Assembly: GCA_020248265.1 (NCBI GenBank)
Contig: JADCHX010000024.1
Span: 1-64,000 of the forward strand
Direction: 5' to 3'
Length of the DNA: 64,000 nt
Source of the DNA: Rhodocyclaceae bacterium
GTDB lineage: Bacteria > Pseudomonadota > Gammaproteobacteria > Burkholderiales > CAIKXV01
Both the position numbers and the translations under genes were made by a program. This document shows positions 27,711 to 39,392 of the stretch, in pieces. The notes under the pieces were generated by a model, which was given only the letters and a program-made list of their open reading frames with translations, was not told the origin of the DNA and made no database searches. Every line of letters begins with the position of its first letter. The stretch's first letter is position 1.

Positions 27711-29254
27711 CCGCCAAGACGAACCGACCCAACATCCTGTTCATCACGTCCGACCAGCAGCGCGGAGACTGCTACGGCTTCGAGCGGCCGGAAATACTGA
27801 CGCCCCACCTCGACCGGCTCGCACGCGACGGCACCCGGTTCAAGGCCGCGATCACGCCCAACCTGGTCTGCCAACCCTCGCGCGCCTCGATACTGACCGG
27901 CATGCTGCCGCTCACGCACGGCGTCTGGGACAACGGCGTCGACCTCGATCCGGCAGTGGGCGAACAGGGCTTTGCCGGCGCACTCGCCCAGGCCGGCTAC
28001 TCGACCGCGTTCATCGGCAAGGCACACTTCGCGACCAAGGCCACCTTCGCGCCGACCGGCACGCCCGAGGACCGCTTCAACGGCGAACTGTACGACCGCG
28101 GCTGGCTCGGCCCGTACATGGGGTTCGAACATGCGGAACTGATGGTGCTCGGACACATGCATCGAGCGCGCCCGCCGCAGCGTCCGATCGTCGGCCATTA
28201 CGAGCGCTGGCTGCGCACCCGGGGCCGCGACGAGGAAGCGGCTGCGCTCTGGGCGGCCGAGACCCGTGCAGGCACGGGGGCGGCACAGACCTGGCATTCG
28301 GCCCTGCCGGTGGCCTGGCATACCTCCACCTGGTGCGCCGACCGGACGATCGAATGGATCGGGCGCCAGGCGCGCAGCAAGCCGTTCTGCGCCTGGGTGT
28401 CGTTCCCCGACCCGCACCATCCGTTCGATGCGCCGGCGCCGTGGTCGGCCCTGTACGACCCGCGTTCGCTCTCGTTGCCACCGCACCGCACGAAAGACCT
28501 CGAGCGCCGCCCGTGGTGGCATCGCGCGGTGCTCGAAGGCAAGCCCGACCTGAGCGACCCGGTTATGCTGAAGTTCCGTACCGAAGGGTCGCGCTGCCCG
28601 GACCAGACCGACGAGCAGCTCGCCGAGATGACCGCGAACTACTACGCGATGATCTCGCTGATCGACCACAACGTCGGCCGGCTGATGGAGTCGCTCGAGG
28701 CCCAGGGCCTCGCGCAGGACACGCTCGTGGTCTACAGCACCGACCACGGCGACATGCTCGGCAACCATGGCCTCTACCTGAAGCATCCGATCCCGTACGA
28801 AGACCTGCTGCGCATCGGGATGATCGCGCGCGGGCCAGGCATCCAGGCCGGGCAGGTGGTCGACAAGCCGGTGTCCACGGTCGACCTCGCGGCCACCTTC
28901 TGCGAGGCGGGTGGCGCCCGGCTGGCCGAGGGCGCGCAGAGCCGCAGCCTGCTGCCGCTGATGCGCGGCGAGCCCGAGGAGCGGCCGGTCGCGTACAGCG
29001 AGTGGCATGTGCATGCCTCCCGCTGCGGCGTGGCGCTCAAGCTGCGCACGGTACGCACCCGCGATGCCAAGTGCACCTTCGAGCTGGACAGCGGCGCGGG
29101 CGAACTCTACGACCTGCGCGACGACCCGGGCGAGATGGTGAATCGCTTCGACGACCCGGCATACAAGGGGCTGCGGGACGAACTCGAGCAGATGATGCAC
29201 GACCGTCCGGGCGAGGTACGCGATCCGCTGGCCGAGCCGATCGGCATGGCCTGA
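27707..29254 (+). CDS. Sulfatase (alkaline phosphatase superfamily)
   Basis: A 515-aa type I sulfatase. The N-terminal metal site is ITSDQQRGD, followed by the formylglycine motif C55-x-P-S-R in NLVCQPSRASILTG. A second metal site occurs as YSTDHGDMLGNHG near residue 348. No signal peptide is seen, so it is probably cytoplasmic. It would hydrolyse an organic sulfate ester after Cys-to-formylglycine conversion; no maturase is encoded nearby. The start at 27707 overlaps the stop of the Bug gene by four bases. Confidence 0.92.
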   Translation: MTAKTNRPNILFITSDQQRGDCYGFERPEILTPHLDRLARDGTRFKAAITPNLVCQPSRASILTGMLPLTHGVWDNGVDLDPAVGEQGFAGALAQAGYSTAFIGKAHFATKATFAPTGTPEDRFNGELYDRGWLGPYMGFEHAELMVLGHMHRARPPQRPIVGHYERWLRTRGRDEEAAALWAAETRAGTGAAQTWHSALPVAWHTSTWCADRTIEWIGRQARSKPFCAWVSFPDPHHPFDAPAPWSALYDPRSLSLPPHRTKDLERRPWWHRAVLEGKPDLSDPVMLKFRTEGSRCPDQTDEQLAEMTANYYAMISLIDHNVGRLMESLEAQGLAQDTLVVYSTDHGDMLGNHGLYLKHPIPYEDLLRIGMIARGPGIQAGQVVDKPVSTVDLAATFCEAGGARLAEGAQSRSLLPLMRGEPEERPVAYSEWHVHASRCGVALKLRTVRTRDAKCTFELDSGAGELYDLRDDPGEMVNRFDDPAYKGLRDELEQMMHDRPGEVRDPLAEPIGMA

Positions 29255-29287
29255 AGCGGCGACGAAGGCCCATCGAAGACCCATCGG

Positions 29288-29317
29288 TTGACCACGGCCG
29301 ATCCACGGGCTTAGACT
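29288..29317 (+). promoter_or_regulatory. Sigma-70 promoter of the riboswitch-dadA unit
   Basis: TTGACC at 29288-29293 and TAGACT at 29312-29317, separated by 18 bp. Transcription would start near 29324, a few bases before the first glycine aptamer. Position and match to consensus agree with each other. Confidence 0.65.
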
Positions 29318-29328
29318 GGACTCGTATT

Positions 29329-29569
29329 CAGGAGAGTGTCGGTCGTGCAGTTGAAGGCACAGTTGGCCACGACCGGCCGCCGAAGGCGCAACCCGCCCGG
29401 GATCGCTCAGGCCCATATACTGGATACGGTTTGGCAGACTGGAGAGCGACCCGGCTGCACTGCGGACGGCAGTTCGAACGCAGGCAGGATGGGGTCCACC
29501 GAAGGGGCAACGTGATTGCAGGCGCCTGAGCGCCGGCACCACGCAATCTCTCAGGTAAACGGACAGTCG
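29329..29569 (+). ncRNA. Tandem glycine riboswitch
   Basis: Two aptamers in series. Aptamer 1 has GGAGAG at 29331, CCGAAGG around 29380, CTCAGG at 29406 and ACTGGA at 29419. Aptamer 2 repeats the pattern with GGAGAG at 29441, CCGAAGG at 29499, CTCTCAGG at 29548 and GGACAG at 29561. A linker of about 15 bases joins them, as in known gcvT-type riboswitches. It sits in the leader of a D-amino-acid dehydrogenase gene, 57 bp before its start codon. Glycine should control that gene, most likely switching expression on. Confidence 0.93.
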
Positions 29570-29625
29570 GGCGGTGTCGGGTTCATCGACGCTGCCTCCC
29601 TGTCCGCACAACCCTGGAGAAAGCG

Positions 29626-30924
29626 ATGAGAGTCATCGTGCTCGGTGCCGGCGTCGTCGGCACCACTGCGGCATGGTTCCTGAACAAGTCGGGCCATGAA
29701 GTCACCGTGATCGACCGCCAGCCGGTCGCCGGCAACGAAACCAGCTTCGCCAACGGCGGGCAGATCTCGGTCAGCCATGCCGAGCCCTGGGCCAACCCGT
29801 CGGCACCGCTGAAGGTGCTGAAGTGGCTCGCCCGCGAAGATGCGCCGCTGCTGTTCCGGCTGCGCATGGACCCGGCGCAGTGGCGCTGGTGCGCGCGCTT
29901 CATGCTCGAGTGCCTGCCTTCGCGCACTCGCCACAACATCGCGCAGATCGTGCGCCTCGGCCTCTACAGCCGGGCGACGCTGCAGGCCCTGCGTGCCGAG
30001 ACCGGCCTCGAATACGACCACCTGACGCGCGGCATCCTCCACTTCTACACCGACCCGAAGGAGTTCGATGCCGCACTCGCACCGGCACAGGTGATGCGCG
30101 ACCACGGCTGCGAGATCGACATGATCGACGCCGACGCCTGCGTGCGCATCGAGCCGGCGCTCGACTCGGCCCGCCAGCGGCTGGTCGGCGGCAGCTTCAC
30201 GCCCAGCGACGAATCGGGCGACGCGCACAAGTTCAGCGTCGAACTGGCGAAGCTGGCCGCAGCGCGCGGCGTGACCTTCCTGAACGAAACGCGCATCCTC
30301 GGGCTCGACCCGGCGGGCGGCAAGATCGCCTCGGTGCGGGTGGTCGATGCCAACGGCACGCCCTCGACGCTGCGCGCGGACGCGTTCGTGATGGCGATGG
30401 GCAGCTACAGCGCGCGGATGCTCGGCAGCGTCGGCGTCGACGTGCCGGTGTATCCGGCCAAGGGCTATTCGGTGACGCTGCCGGTCGGCCCGCAGCATGT
30501 CGCACCGCAGGTCAGCCTCACCGACGACGAATACAAGATCGTGTTCTCGCGGCTGGGCGACCGGCTGCGCTGCGCCGGCACGGCCGAGCTGAACGGCTAC
30601 GACACCGAACTCAACGAGACCCGCTGCCGTGCGATCGTCGAGCGCCTGTTCGAACTGTTCCCGGAGGCCGGCGACCGCTCGCAGGTGCGCTACTGGACCG
30701 GGCTGCGGCCGGCCACGCCGTCGAACGTGCCACTGATCGGCCAGAGCCGTATCCCGAACCTGTACCTCGACACCGGCCACGGCACGCTCGGCTGGACCCA
30801 CGCCTGCGGCTCGGGCCAGGCGATCGCCGACATCGTCAGCGGGCGCGCACCAGAGGTCGATTTCGCGTTCATCGGCGCACCGAAGCCCCGCACGGCGCAG
30901 GTACGGGGCCTCGCACGCGCCTGA
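29626..30924 (+). CDS. dadA: D-amino-acid dehydrogenase (DadA-like flavoprotein)
   Basis: A 432-aa DAO-family flavoprotein. FAD binding is by G7-x-G9-xx-G12 near the N-terminus; SFANGGQISVSHAEPW near residue 45 and the C-terminal HGTLGWTHACGSGQ near 385 are typical of DadA. It oxidises D-amino acids to keto acids and feeds electrons to the respiratory chain. The upstream tandem glycine riboswitch suggests glycine is either a substrate or the signal for amino-acid excess, so a glycine-oxidising role is possible. A palindromic repeat cluster follows the stop. Confidence 0.93.
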   Translation: MRVIVLGAGVVGTTAAWFLNKSGHEVTVIDRQPVAGNETSFANGGQISVSHAEPWANPSAPLKVLKWLAREDAPLLFRLRMDPAQWRWCARFMLECLPSRTRHNIAQIVRLGLYSRATLQALRAETGLEYDHLTRGILHFYTDPKEFDAALAPAQVMRDHGCEIDMIDADACVRIEPALDSARQRLVGGSFTPSDESGDAHKFSVELAKLAAARGVTFLNETRILGLDPAGGKIASVRVVDANGTPSTLRADAFVMAMGSYSARMLGSVGVDVPVYPAKGYSVTLPVGPQHVAPQVSLTDDEYKIVFSRLGDRLRCAGTAELNGYDTELNETRCRAIVERLFELFPEAGDRSQVRYWTGLRPATPSNVPLIGQSRIPNLYLDTGHGTLGWTHACGSGQAIADIVSGRAPEVDFAFIGAPKPRTAQVRGLARA

Positions 30925-30940
30925 AAGGCTCCTGACCTCC

Positions 30941-31012
30941 GGGTCTGACCCCGGGGTCAGACCCCGCAGTCCGGCAGCCGACGTTGGGGTCTGACCCTGG
31001 GGTCAGACCCCG
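30941..31012. repeat. GGGTCTGACCC palindromic repeat cluster 3
   Basis: Two perfect palindromes: GGGTCTGACCC joined to GGGGTCAGACCCC at 30941-30965, and TGGGGTCTGACCC joined to the complementary half at 30985-31012. They lie in the 107-bp gap between the converging dadA and Bug genes. Each can form a stable hairpin on either strand. Confidence 0.9.
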
Positions 31013-31031
31013 ATTTGTCTACTTGTCTCGG

Positions 31032-32024
31032 TTACTCGGCTTTGACGCCTGCCTGCGCGACGATCTTCTTCCACAACTCGATCTCGCGCGCGATGCGGGC
31101 TCCGAAGGCTTCCGGCGTGCCACCGGCCGGCTCGACGCCGTCGGCGTTCAGTCGGGTGATCATCTCCTTGTTCGACAGCGCCTTCTGCAGGTCTGCGTTG
31201 ATGCGGTCGACGATCGGGCGCGGCGTGTTGCGCGGCACGAGGATGCCGTGCCAGTTGGTGACGTCATAGCCGGCAACCGTCTCGCCGATCGACGGGATGT
31301 TCGGCTCGGCGCCGATGCGCTTGGCGGTGGTCACCGCGATCGGACGCAGCTTGCCGGAGCGCACGAACGGCAGCGTCGAGGCGATGCTGCCGAAGATCAG
31401 CTGGGTATGGCCGCCGATGGTGTCGGTCAGCGCCGGGCCCGTACCCTTGTACGGGATGTGGGTCATCTTGATCCCGGCCATGCTGGCGAAGTGCTCGGTG
31501 GCCAGATGCACGATGCTGCCCTGCCCGCTGGTGGCGTAGTTAAGACCACCCGGATTCTTCCTGGCGAGGGCGATCAGGTCCTTCACCGTCTTCGCAGGCA
31601 GCGTCGGATGCACCGCCACCAGGAACGGACCCTGGGACATCTGGATCACCGGCTGGATGTCCTTCACCGGATCGAAGTTGAGCTTGTACAGCGCCGGGTT
31701 CACCGGATAGCTGGCGGCGATCAGCGTCAGCGTGTAGCCGTCGGGTGCCGCCTTCATGCCAACCTCGACGCCGAGCGATCCGCCGGCACCACCGCGGTTC
31801 TCGACGACGACCTGATGGCCGAGCGAGTCGGACAGTTGCTGCGCAGCGATGCGGCCGATGAAGTCGCTGCCGCCACCCGGTGCGAACGGGATGACCATGC
31901 GAAGCGGCTTGGTCGGATAGGCCTGAGCCATCGCGGCGGGCGCGAGCGCCACCGAGAAGGCAGCGAGGGAAGCGGCGGCAAGCGCGCGCTGCGGGCGCGG
32001 CAGGGTAGCTGCACGAGTGGTCAT
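31032..32024 (-). CDS. Bug-family solute-binding protein
   Basis: A 330-aa periplasmic binding protein; signal peptide to about residue 33 (ALAPAAMAQ). It has both family motifs, PFAPGGGSDFIGR near residue 48 and HIPYKGTGPALTDT near 185, and ends with the usual lysine-rich helix. The start is the ATG at 32024 rather than the longer in-frame alternative. It has no transporter neighbour; SelO lies upstream on the same strand and dadA converges on it. The ligand is unknown. Confidence 0.93.
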   Translation of the reverse strand: MTTRAATLPRPQRALAAASLAAFSVALAPAAMAQAYPTKPLRMVIPFAPGGGSDFIGRIAAQQLSDSLGHQVVVENRGGAGGSLGVEVGMKAAPDGYTLTLIAASYPVNPALYKLNFDPVKDIQPVIQMSQGPFLVAVHPTLPAKTVKDLIALARKNPGGLNYATSGQGSIVHLATEHFASMAGIKMTHIPYKGTGPALTDTIGGHTQLIFGSIASTLPFVRSGKLRPIAVTTAKRIGAEPNIPSIGETVAGYDVTNWHGILVPRNTPRPIVDRINADLQKALSNKEMITRLNADGVEPAGGTPEAFGARIAREIELWKKIVAQAGVKAE

Positions 32025-32195
32025 TGGAAACCTCCGATGGACGGCAAATGAAGCGGGTGATCCCTGCGCTGGGGAGCCGGGCGCTCGGGCAACAGCCCGG
32101 CGGCGGATGATACCGCGACCGCACAGGCCCGCCACGGGAAGAAACGCCCGGTTGACAGCAACACGACAAACCAACGCAACGCCTCGTCCCGCAGC

Positions 32196-33650
32196 TCAGG
32201 TCCCGCAGAACGTCTGGTACACCCGCCCGTCCGGCACCGCCGGCTGCGCGTACTCGTCGAGACCGTCGCGCGCTGCATACGGGTCGGCCAGCACCTCGAG
32301 CAACCGGTGCATCGGCGCGAGGTCGCCTGCCGAACCGGCGGCCAGCGCCGCCTCGACCTGGTGGTTGCGCGGGATGTAGGCCGGGTTGGCCGCGCGCATC
32401 CGTTCGAACACGGCCGGCAGTGCATCGCCCTGCCGCCCGAGCCGGGCCCGCCAGCGCGCATGCCATTGGCCGAACGCCGGGTCGTCGAAGACGGCGCCAT
32501 AGGGCAGTGCGTCGACCGCCAGCGCGCGGAAGGTGTTGGTATGGTCGGCCCTGGCCAGCGTCATCCACGAAAGCAGATCGTCGCAGAGCGCCCGGTCGTC
32601 TGGCTCGCTGCCCGACAGCCCGAGCTTGCGGCCCATCATCGCGAGCCAGCCGGCTTCGAAGATGTCGGCGAGCGCATGCAGCGATGCGGTCGCGAGTTCG
32701 ACCGCCTTTTCGCCGTCCGCGTCGATCGACGGCAACAGCGACTCCGCGAAACGGGCCAGGTTCCACAGCATGATGCGCGGCTGGTTGCCGAACGCATAGC
32801 GGCCCTGGTGGTCGATGGAACTGAACACGGTGGTCGGATCATGGGCGTCCATGAACGCGCACGGCCCGTAGTCGATCGTCTCGCCGGCAATGGTGACGTT
32901 GTCGGTGTTCATCACGCCGTGGATGAAGCCCACCCGCAGCCACTCGACCACCAGCGCCAGCTGCCGCTCGCCCACCGCCTGCAGCAGCGCGAGGCCGGGG
33001 CTGACTGCATCCTTCAGGTGCGGGTAGTGGCGATCGATCGCGTAGTCGACCAGTTGCGCAACCAGCGCCGGGTCGCCCTGCGCGGCCGCGTACTGGAACG
33101 TGCCCACCCGCAGGTGGCTGGCAGCGACCCGGGTCAGCACCGCGCCCGGCAGCGGACGCTCGCGATACACCGGCTGCCCGGTCGCGACCACCGCGAGCGA
33201 GCGGGTGGTCGGGATGCCGAGCGCCTGCATCGCCTCGCTGATCACGTACTCGCGCAACATCGGGCCCAGCGCGGCACGGCCGTCGCCACTGCGCGAATAG
33301 CGCGTCGGGCCGGAACCCTTGAACTGGATGTCCACGCGTCGGCCATCCGGCGCGACGTGTTCGCCGAGCACCAGCGCGCGGCCGTCCCCAAGCAGCGAGA
33401 AGCCGCCGAACTGATGGCCGGCATAGGCCTGGGCGAACGGCTCGGCGCCTTCGGGCAGGACGTTGCCGGAGAACAGGGCCGCGAGTGCGGCGTCGTCCGT
33501 GCCGGAGAAATCGAGGCCGAGGTCGCGCGCCAGGGCGTGGTTGAGCAGCACCAGCTTCGGCGCCGGTGCGGCCGTGGCGCCCTGCTTCGAATAGAAGAGG
33601 CGGGGCAGGCGGGTGTAGGTGTTGTCGAAACGCCACTGGACGACTGGCAT
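32196..33650 (-). CDS. selO: Protein adenylyltransferase SelO (YdiU family)
   Basis: A 484-aa pseudokinase-fold enzyme that transfers AMP from ATP to proteins; members are tied to oxidative stress. Family blocks are [18 protein letters not shown] near residue 75, [20 protein letters not shown] near 110 and the metal-site segment [11 protein letters not shown] near 245. The C-terminus ends in Cys-Gly-Thr; the cysteine sits third from the end, where vertebrate SelO has selenocysteine. The start is the ATG at 33650. It diverges from katG over 166 bp. Confidence 0.95.
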   Translation of the reverse strand: MPVVQWRFDNTYTRLPRLFYSKQGATAAPAPKLVLLNHALARDLGLDFSGTDDAALAALFSGNVLPEGAEPFAQAYAGHQFGGFSLLGDGRALVLGEHVAPDGRRVDIQFKGSGPTRYSRSGDGRAALGPMLREYVISEAMQALGIPTTRSLAVVATGQPVYRERPLPGAVLTRVAASHLRVGTFQYAAAQGDPALVAQLVDYAIDRHYPHLKDAVSPGLALLQAVGERQLALVVEWLRVGFIHGVMNTDNVTIAGETIDYGPCAFMDAHDPTTVFSSIDHQGRYAFGNQPRIMLWNLARFAESLLPSIDADGEKAVELATASLHALADIFEAGWLAMMGRKLGLSGSEPDDRALCDDLLSWMTLARADHTNTFRALAVDALPYGAVFDDPAFGQWHARWRARLGRQGDALPAVFERMRAANPAYIPRNHQVEAALAAGSAGDLAPMHRLLEVLADPYAARDGLDEYAQPAVPDGRVYQTFCGT

Positions 33651-33798
33651 GTTGCACGCATCCTTCCTGGACAAGGCAACACTGTACAGCGACCTCGCGG
33701 GAACCGCCTGCATGGCCTGGCGACTATCGTCCCCATTGCAAAATCCAATTTGCCCCGCGCCACCCATGCTCCCATAGTGCGTCGAGCCACCCGCGTGA

Positions 33799-36012
<2,214 letters not shown>

Positions 36013-36028
36013 CTGCAAAACTCAAGAC

Positions 36029-36059
36029 CTGACCCCAGCCGGTGCAGAGGCTGGGTCAG
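36029..36059. repeat. Degenerate GGGTCTGACCC-type hairpin, cluster 4
   Basis: CTGACCCCAGCC at 36029-36040 pairs with GGCTGGGTCAG at 36049-36059 around an 8-base loop. It lies between the converging katG and SDR genes. It appears to be a diverged member of the repeat family and is a plausible bidirectional terminator. Confidence 0.6.
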
Positions 36060-36067
36060 CCGGTGGC

Positions 36068-36826
36068 TCAGCCGCGTCCGGCAAACGGCATCTTGGTCGC
36101 CATGATGGTCACGGTGAACAGGTTCACGTTCAGCGGCTGGTTGGCCATGTGCAGCACGGTGCGGCCGACGTCCTCGACGTCGATCATCGGCTCGGCCTTG
36201 ATCTCGCCGTTGGCCTGCTTCACGCCCTTGGACATGCGCGCGGCCAGTTCGGTCATGGCGTTGCCGACATCGATCTGGCAGCAGGCGATGTCGTACTTGC
36301 GCCCGTCGAGCGCGGTGGTCCTGGTGAGGCCGGTGATGCCGTGCTTGCTCGCCGTGTAGGGTGCGGAGTCGGGCCGCGGCACGTGTGCCGAGATCGAGCC
36401 GTTGTTGATGATGCGCCCACCCATCGGCACCTGGTCCTTCATCATCCGGAACGCCTGCTGGGTGCACAGGAAAGCGCCGGTCAGGTTGGTGTTGACCACC
36501 GCCAGCCACTTCTCGACTGGCAGGTCTTCCAGCGGCACCCCGGGTGCGTTCAGGCCGGCGTTGTTGAACACCAGGTCGAGCCGGCCCCAGGCCTGCTTCA
36601 CCGCGGCGAACAGTGCGGCGACCGATTCCGGCGAGGTGATGTCGGTGGGCACCGCGAGCGCACGCGCGCCGGCACCCGATTCAGCCGCCACGGCCTGCAG
36701 CACGTCGGGGCGGCGCCCGGCCAGCGCGACATGCCAGCCGTCGCGCAGCAGCGCGAGCGCCGAGGCGCGGCCGATGCCGCTGCCGGCACCGGTGACGATG
36801 GCTACCCGGGTCGATTGTCCAGCCAT
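36068..36826 (-). CDS. SDR family oxidoreductase
   Basis: A 252-aa classical short-chain dehydrogenase. The cofactor motif TGAGSGIG is at residues 12-19, NNAG at 88-91, and the catalytic residues are S144, Y157 and K161 (YTASK). The C-terminal part lacks the common final strand signature and ends in [12 protein letters not shown], so the substrate pocket is atypical. It follows a Bug gene by 10 bp on the same strand and probably forms a two-gene unit with it. The substrate is not known. Confidence 0.92.
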   Translation of the reverse strand: MAGQSTRVAIVTGAGSGIGRASALALLRDGWHVALAGRRPDVLQAVAAESGAGARALAVPTDITSPESVAALFAAVKQAWGRLDLVFNNAGLNAPGVPLEDLPVEKWLAVVNTNLTGAFLCTQQAFRMMKDQVPMGGRIINNGSISAHVPRPDSAPYTASKHGITGLTRTTALDGRKYDIACCQIDVGNAMTELAARMSKGVKQANGEIKAEPMIDVEDVGRTVLHMANQPLNVNLFTVTIMATKMPFAGRG

Positions 36827-36836
36827 GTTCTCTCCC

Positions 36837-37829
36837 TTACTGCGGCTTGATGCCGGCGACCTTCACCAGTTTCGCCCATTTCGCCAGTTCGGCGCGCACG
36901 AATTGCTCCGCCTCGGCCTGCGAATTGCCCACCGGTTCGTTGCCGACCTTGGCCAGCGCGGCGCGCAGCTCGGCCGTGGCCAGCGCCTTCACCGTCTCGG
37001 CATGCAGCCGGGCGACGGTGTCTTTCGGCGTGGCCGAGGGCACGAACAGCCCCTGCCACAGTTCGACCTCGAAGCCGGCGAAGCCGGCCTCGATCATCGT
37101 CGGCAGGTCGGACAGCGCGGCGACGCGCTTCGCGCCGGTGGTCGCCAGCCCGACGAGGCGGCCGTCCTTGAAGAACGGGATGGCGGCTGCGATCGACGAG
37201 AACGTCATCTGCACGTTGCCGGCGATCAGGTCGGTCATCGCGGGGCCGCTGCCCTTGTACGGTACGTGGACGATGTCCTGCGCGATGCGCGACTTGAAGA
37301 ACTCGCCCGCCATGTGCGGCGTGGTACCGATGCCGGCCGAGGCGAACGACAGCGTGCCCGGCTTCGCCTTGGCGATGGCGGTGAGTTCGGCGACGCTGCG
37401 TGCGCCGACCTTGGGGTTGATCGCCAGCACCAGCGGCGACGAGGTCGCGATCGTGATGGTGCGGAAATCCTTCAACACGTCGTAGGGTACCTGCGGCTGC
37501 AGGCCCTGGTTGATCACGATCGCCGGGTCCATCACCAGCAGCGTGTAGCCGTCGGCGCCGGCGCGCGCGGCGACCTCGACGCCGACGATGCCGCCCGCCC
37601 CGCCGCGGTTGTCGATCACCACCGACTGGCCGAGCTGCTCCGACAGCTTCTGCCCGAGGGTGCGGCCGACATAGTCGACCACGCCGCCCGGGGCGTAGGG
37701 CACGACGATGCGCAGGCTCTTGGACGGGAACGGCTGGGCGCCGGCCGGCAGTGCCGCCAGCGCGAGGGCCGGCAGCAGCGCCGCGACCATCGGCACGGGG
37801 CATCGGAAGGGTCGGATCTCGAACGGCAT
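36837..37829 (-). CDS. Bug-family solute-binding protein
   Basis: A 330-aa periplasmic binding protein. The signal peptide ends near AALPAGAQ (residue 32), followed by [13 protein letters not shown] near 46 and [14 protein letters not shown] near 185. The start is the ATG at 37829. The SDR gene follows 10 bp downstream, suggesting that an imported carboxylate or hydroxy acid is then oxidised or reduced by it. No membrane transporter is nearby. Confidence 0.93.
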   Translation of the reverse strand: MPFEIRPFRCPVPMVAALLPALALAALPAGAQPFPSKSLRIVVPYAPGGVVDYVGRTLGQKLSEQLGQSVVIDNRGGAGGIVGVEVAARAGADGYTLLVMDPAIVINQGLQPQVPYDVLKDFRTITIATSSPLVLAINPKVGARSVAELTAIAKAKPGTLSFASAGIGTTPHMAGEFFKSRIAQDIVHVPYKGSGPAMTDLIAGNVQMTFSSIAAAIPFFKDGRLVGLATTGAKRVAALSDLPTMIEAGFAGFEVELWQGLFVPSATPKDTVARLHAETVKALATAELRAALAKVGNEPVGNSQAEAEQFVRAELAKWAKLVKVAGIKPQ

Positions 37830-37910
37830 CGGAGCGCTCCTGAGTCGGGTGTCAGAGGCCGCCGATCGTACGCGAGAAGGGTCTTCCTGTTGCACCGGGG
37901 TGGCCGGGGC

Positions 37911-38582
37911 TCAGGGCGCAAGCGGCGCCCGGAGCCGGGCCACCTGCTTGGCGAGCGCGAACAGCCGCGCATCCTGCACGCCGTTGGTGCGCAGGCAGTC
38001 GACCGTCTGGAACAGGTAGTCGGCCGCCGAGCCGAGCCGCCCGCGTGCATGCGCGAGCACCTGCACCACCTCGTCGGCCGGCAGCTTGCCCGCGTACTGC
38101 CAGCCCTTGCGGTTGACCACGAACGCGAGCGAGCGCACCGGCTGGCCGCGCACGACCGCATTCACCCAGCGCGCCTGGTAGGCACCCATCACCATCTCGC
38201 GCCGCCAGATCAGCGTGAGTTCGGTGCGCAGCAGGTGCGCCGGGATGCGGAACGCGAAGCCGTGGCAGCGGCCGCCGTGTTCGAGCGCGAGCATCAGCCC
38301 CGGCCGGTCGGGTGACCCGCGGCCCATCCGCGACCAGAGGCAGAAGCGACGGTGCAACCCGTGCACCAGCGCGGGGTGCCGTTCCTCGAAGTGGAACAGC
38401 GGGTTCCAGATCAGGGACCCGTAGGCGAACAGCCACAGGTCTCGGCCTTCGCCGACCGCCTCGAGCACGCAGTCGAGCGAAGCGTCGAACGCCTGCTGCG
38501 GCACGATCGGCAGTTCGGGATGGAACTGTTCGTACTGCCTGCGCAGCAGGTCGGCTTCGAGGTCGGCGCGGGAAAGAGCCAT
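37911..38582 (-). CDS. ChaC-like gamma-glutamylcyclotransferase
   Basis: A 223-aa protein of the glutathione-specific gamma-glutamylcyclotransferase family, which cleaves glutathione to 5-oxoproline and Cys-Gly. The signature WLFAYGSLIWNP is near residue 50; RRFCLWSRMGRGSPDRPG near 80 and VNRKGWQYAG near 158 are also family-like. The ATG at 38582 has an AGGA eight bases upstream and is preferred over the ATG at 38591. It is divergent from the GST gene at 38675, so both glutathione genes share one intergenic region of about 90 bp. Confidence 0.9.
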   Translation of the reverse strand: MALSRADLEADLLRRQYEQFHPELPIVPQQAFDASLDCVLEAVGEGRDLWLFAYGSLIWNPLFHFEERHPALVHGLHRRFCLWSRMGRGSPDRPGLMLALEHGGRCHGFAFRIPAHLLRTELTLIWRREMVMGAYQARWVNAVVRGQPVRSLAFVVNRKGWQYAGKLPADEVVQVLAHARGRLGSAADYLFQTVDCLRTNGVQDARLFALAKQVARLRAPLAP

Positions 38583-38674
38583 GGCAGTCATCCTAACGCG
38601 CGCACCCGGCCGGCTGTTGACCGATCGAGGGCCCGTGCGGGTACGATCAACGTCCCGACATGGAGGAGACACCG

Positions 38675-39316
38675 ATGGACCTGACGCTCTGCTACGCCCC
38701 GATGGCCTGCTCGCTGGTGGCCTACGTGAACCTGACCGAGGCCGGTGCGCCGTTCACGGTGCGCACGGTCAACACCGGCGCCAGGGAGCAGAAGAGCGCC
38801 GAGTACCTCGCGGTGAACCCCAAGGGCAAGGTCCCGGTGCTGCTGGTCGACGGCTACCCGCTGACCGAGAACGTGGCGATCCAGCAGTTCATCGCGCGCA
38901 GCTTCCCGGCGGCGAAACTGCTGCCGGCGGGCTTCGACGAGTTCAAGGCAATCTCGCTGATGTCATGGTTCACCTCGACCATCCATCCGCACCTGACGCC
39001 GAACGCCCGACCCGAGAACTACTGCGACATGCCGGAGGCCTTCGATGGCGTGAAGCGGGTCGCGCAGAAGCTGCTGTTCGAGGACCTGAAGATCGCCGAA
39101 GGCCTGCTCGAGGGGCGCGAATGGTTCTTCGACCACTTCACCGCGGTGGATTCGTATTTCTTCTGGTGCTTTCGCCGCGCAACCCAGTTCAAGCTGGACC
39201 TGTCCGCCTTCCCGAACTGCCTGGCGCACATGGCGCGCATGCGCGAGCGGCCCAGCGTGCAGAAGGTCGAGGCCTACGAGAAGGACGTCGTGGCGCAGTT
39301 CGCCAGGGCGGCCTGA
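38675..39316 (+). CDS. Glutathione S-transferase family protein
   Basis: A 213-aa GST beginning MDLTLCYAPMACSL. The N-terminal domain contains NPKGKVPVLLVDG with the cis-proline; the C-terminal domain has FDHFTAVDSYFFW near residue 155. Of the two in-frame ATGs, the second (38675) is chosen because a GGAGGA at 38662-38667 sits seven bases before it and is overrun by the first. It resembles beta-class enzymes with a conserved cysteine near residue 12. It faces ChaC. Confidence 0.92.
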   Translation: MDLTLCYAPMACSLVAYVNLTEAGAPFTVRTVNTGAREQKSAEYLAVNPKGKVPVLLVDGYPLTENVAIQQFIARSFPAAKLLPAGFDEFKAISLMSWFTSTIHPHLTPNARPENYCDMPEAFDGVKRVAQKLLFEDLKIAEGLLEGREWFFDHFTAVDSYFFWCFRRATQFKLDLSAFPNCLAHMARMRERPSVQKVEAYEKDVVAQFARAA

Positions 39317-39347
39317 CCGGCACGCTCGCCGATGCTGGCGCCGATGC

Positions 39348-39392
39348 TGGGGTCTGACCCTGGGGTCAGACCCCAGGGTCAGACCCCAGGGT
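39348..39392. repeat. GGGTCTGACCC palindromic repeat cluster 5
   Basis: TGGGGTCTGACCC at 39348-39360 followed by two tandem complementary copies to about 39392, between the converging GST gene and the FrhB/BciB-like gene. The stop codon of the latter (39379-39381) and its last three residues PGV are part of the repeat. The flank just before the repeat, with two GATGCTGG copies, resembles that of cluster 6. Confidence 0.88.
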
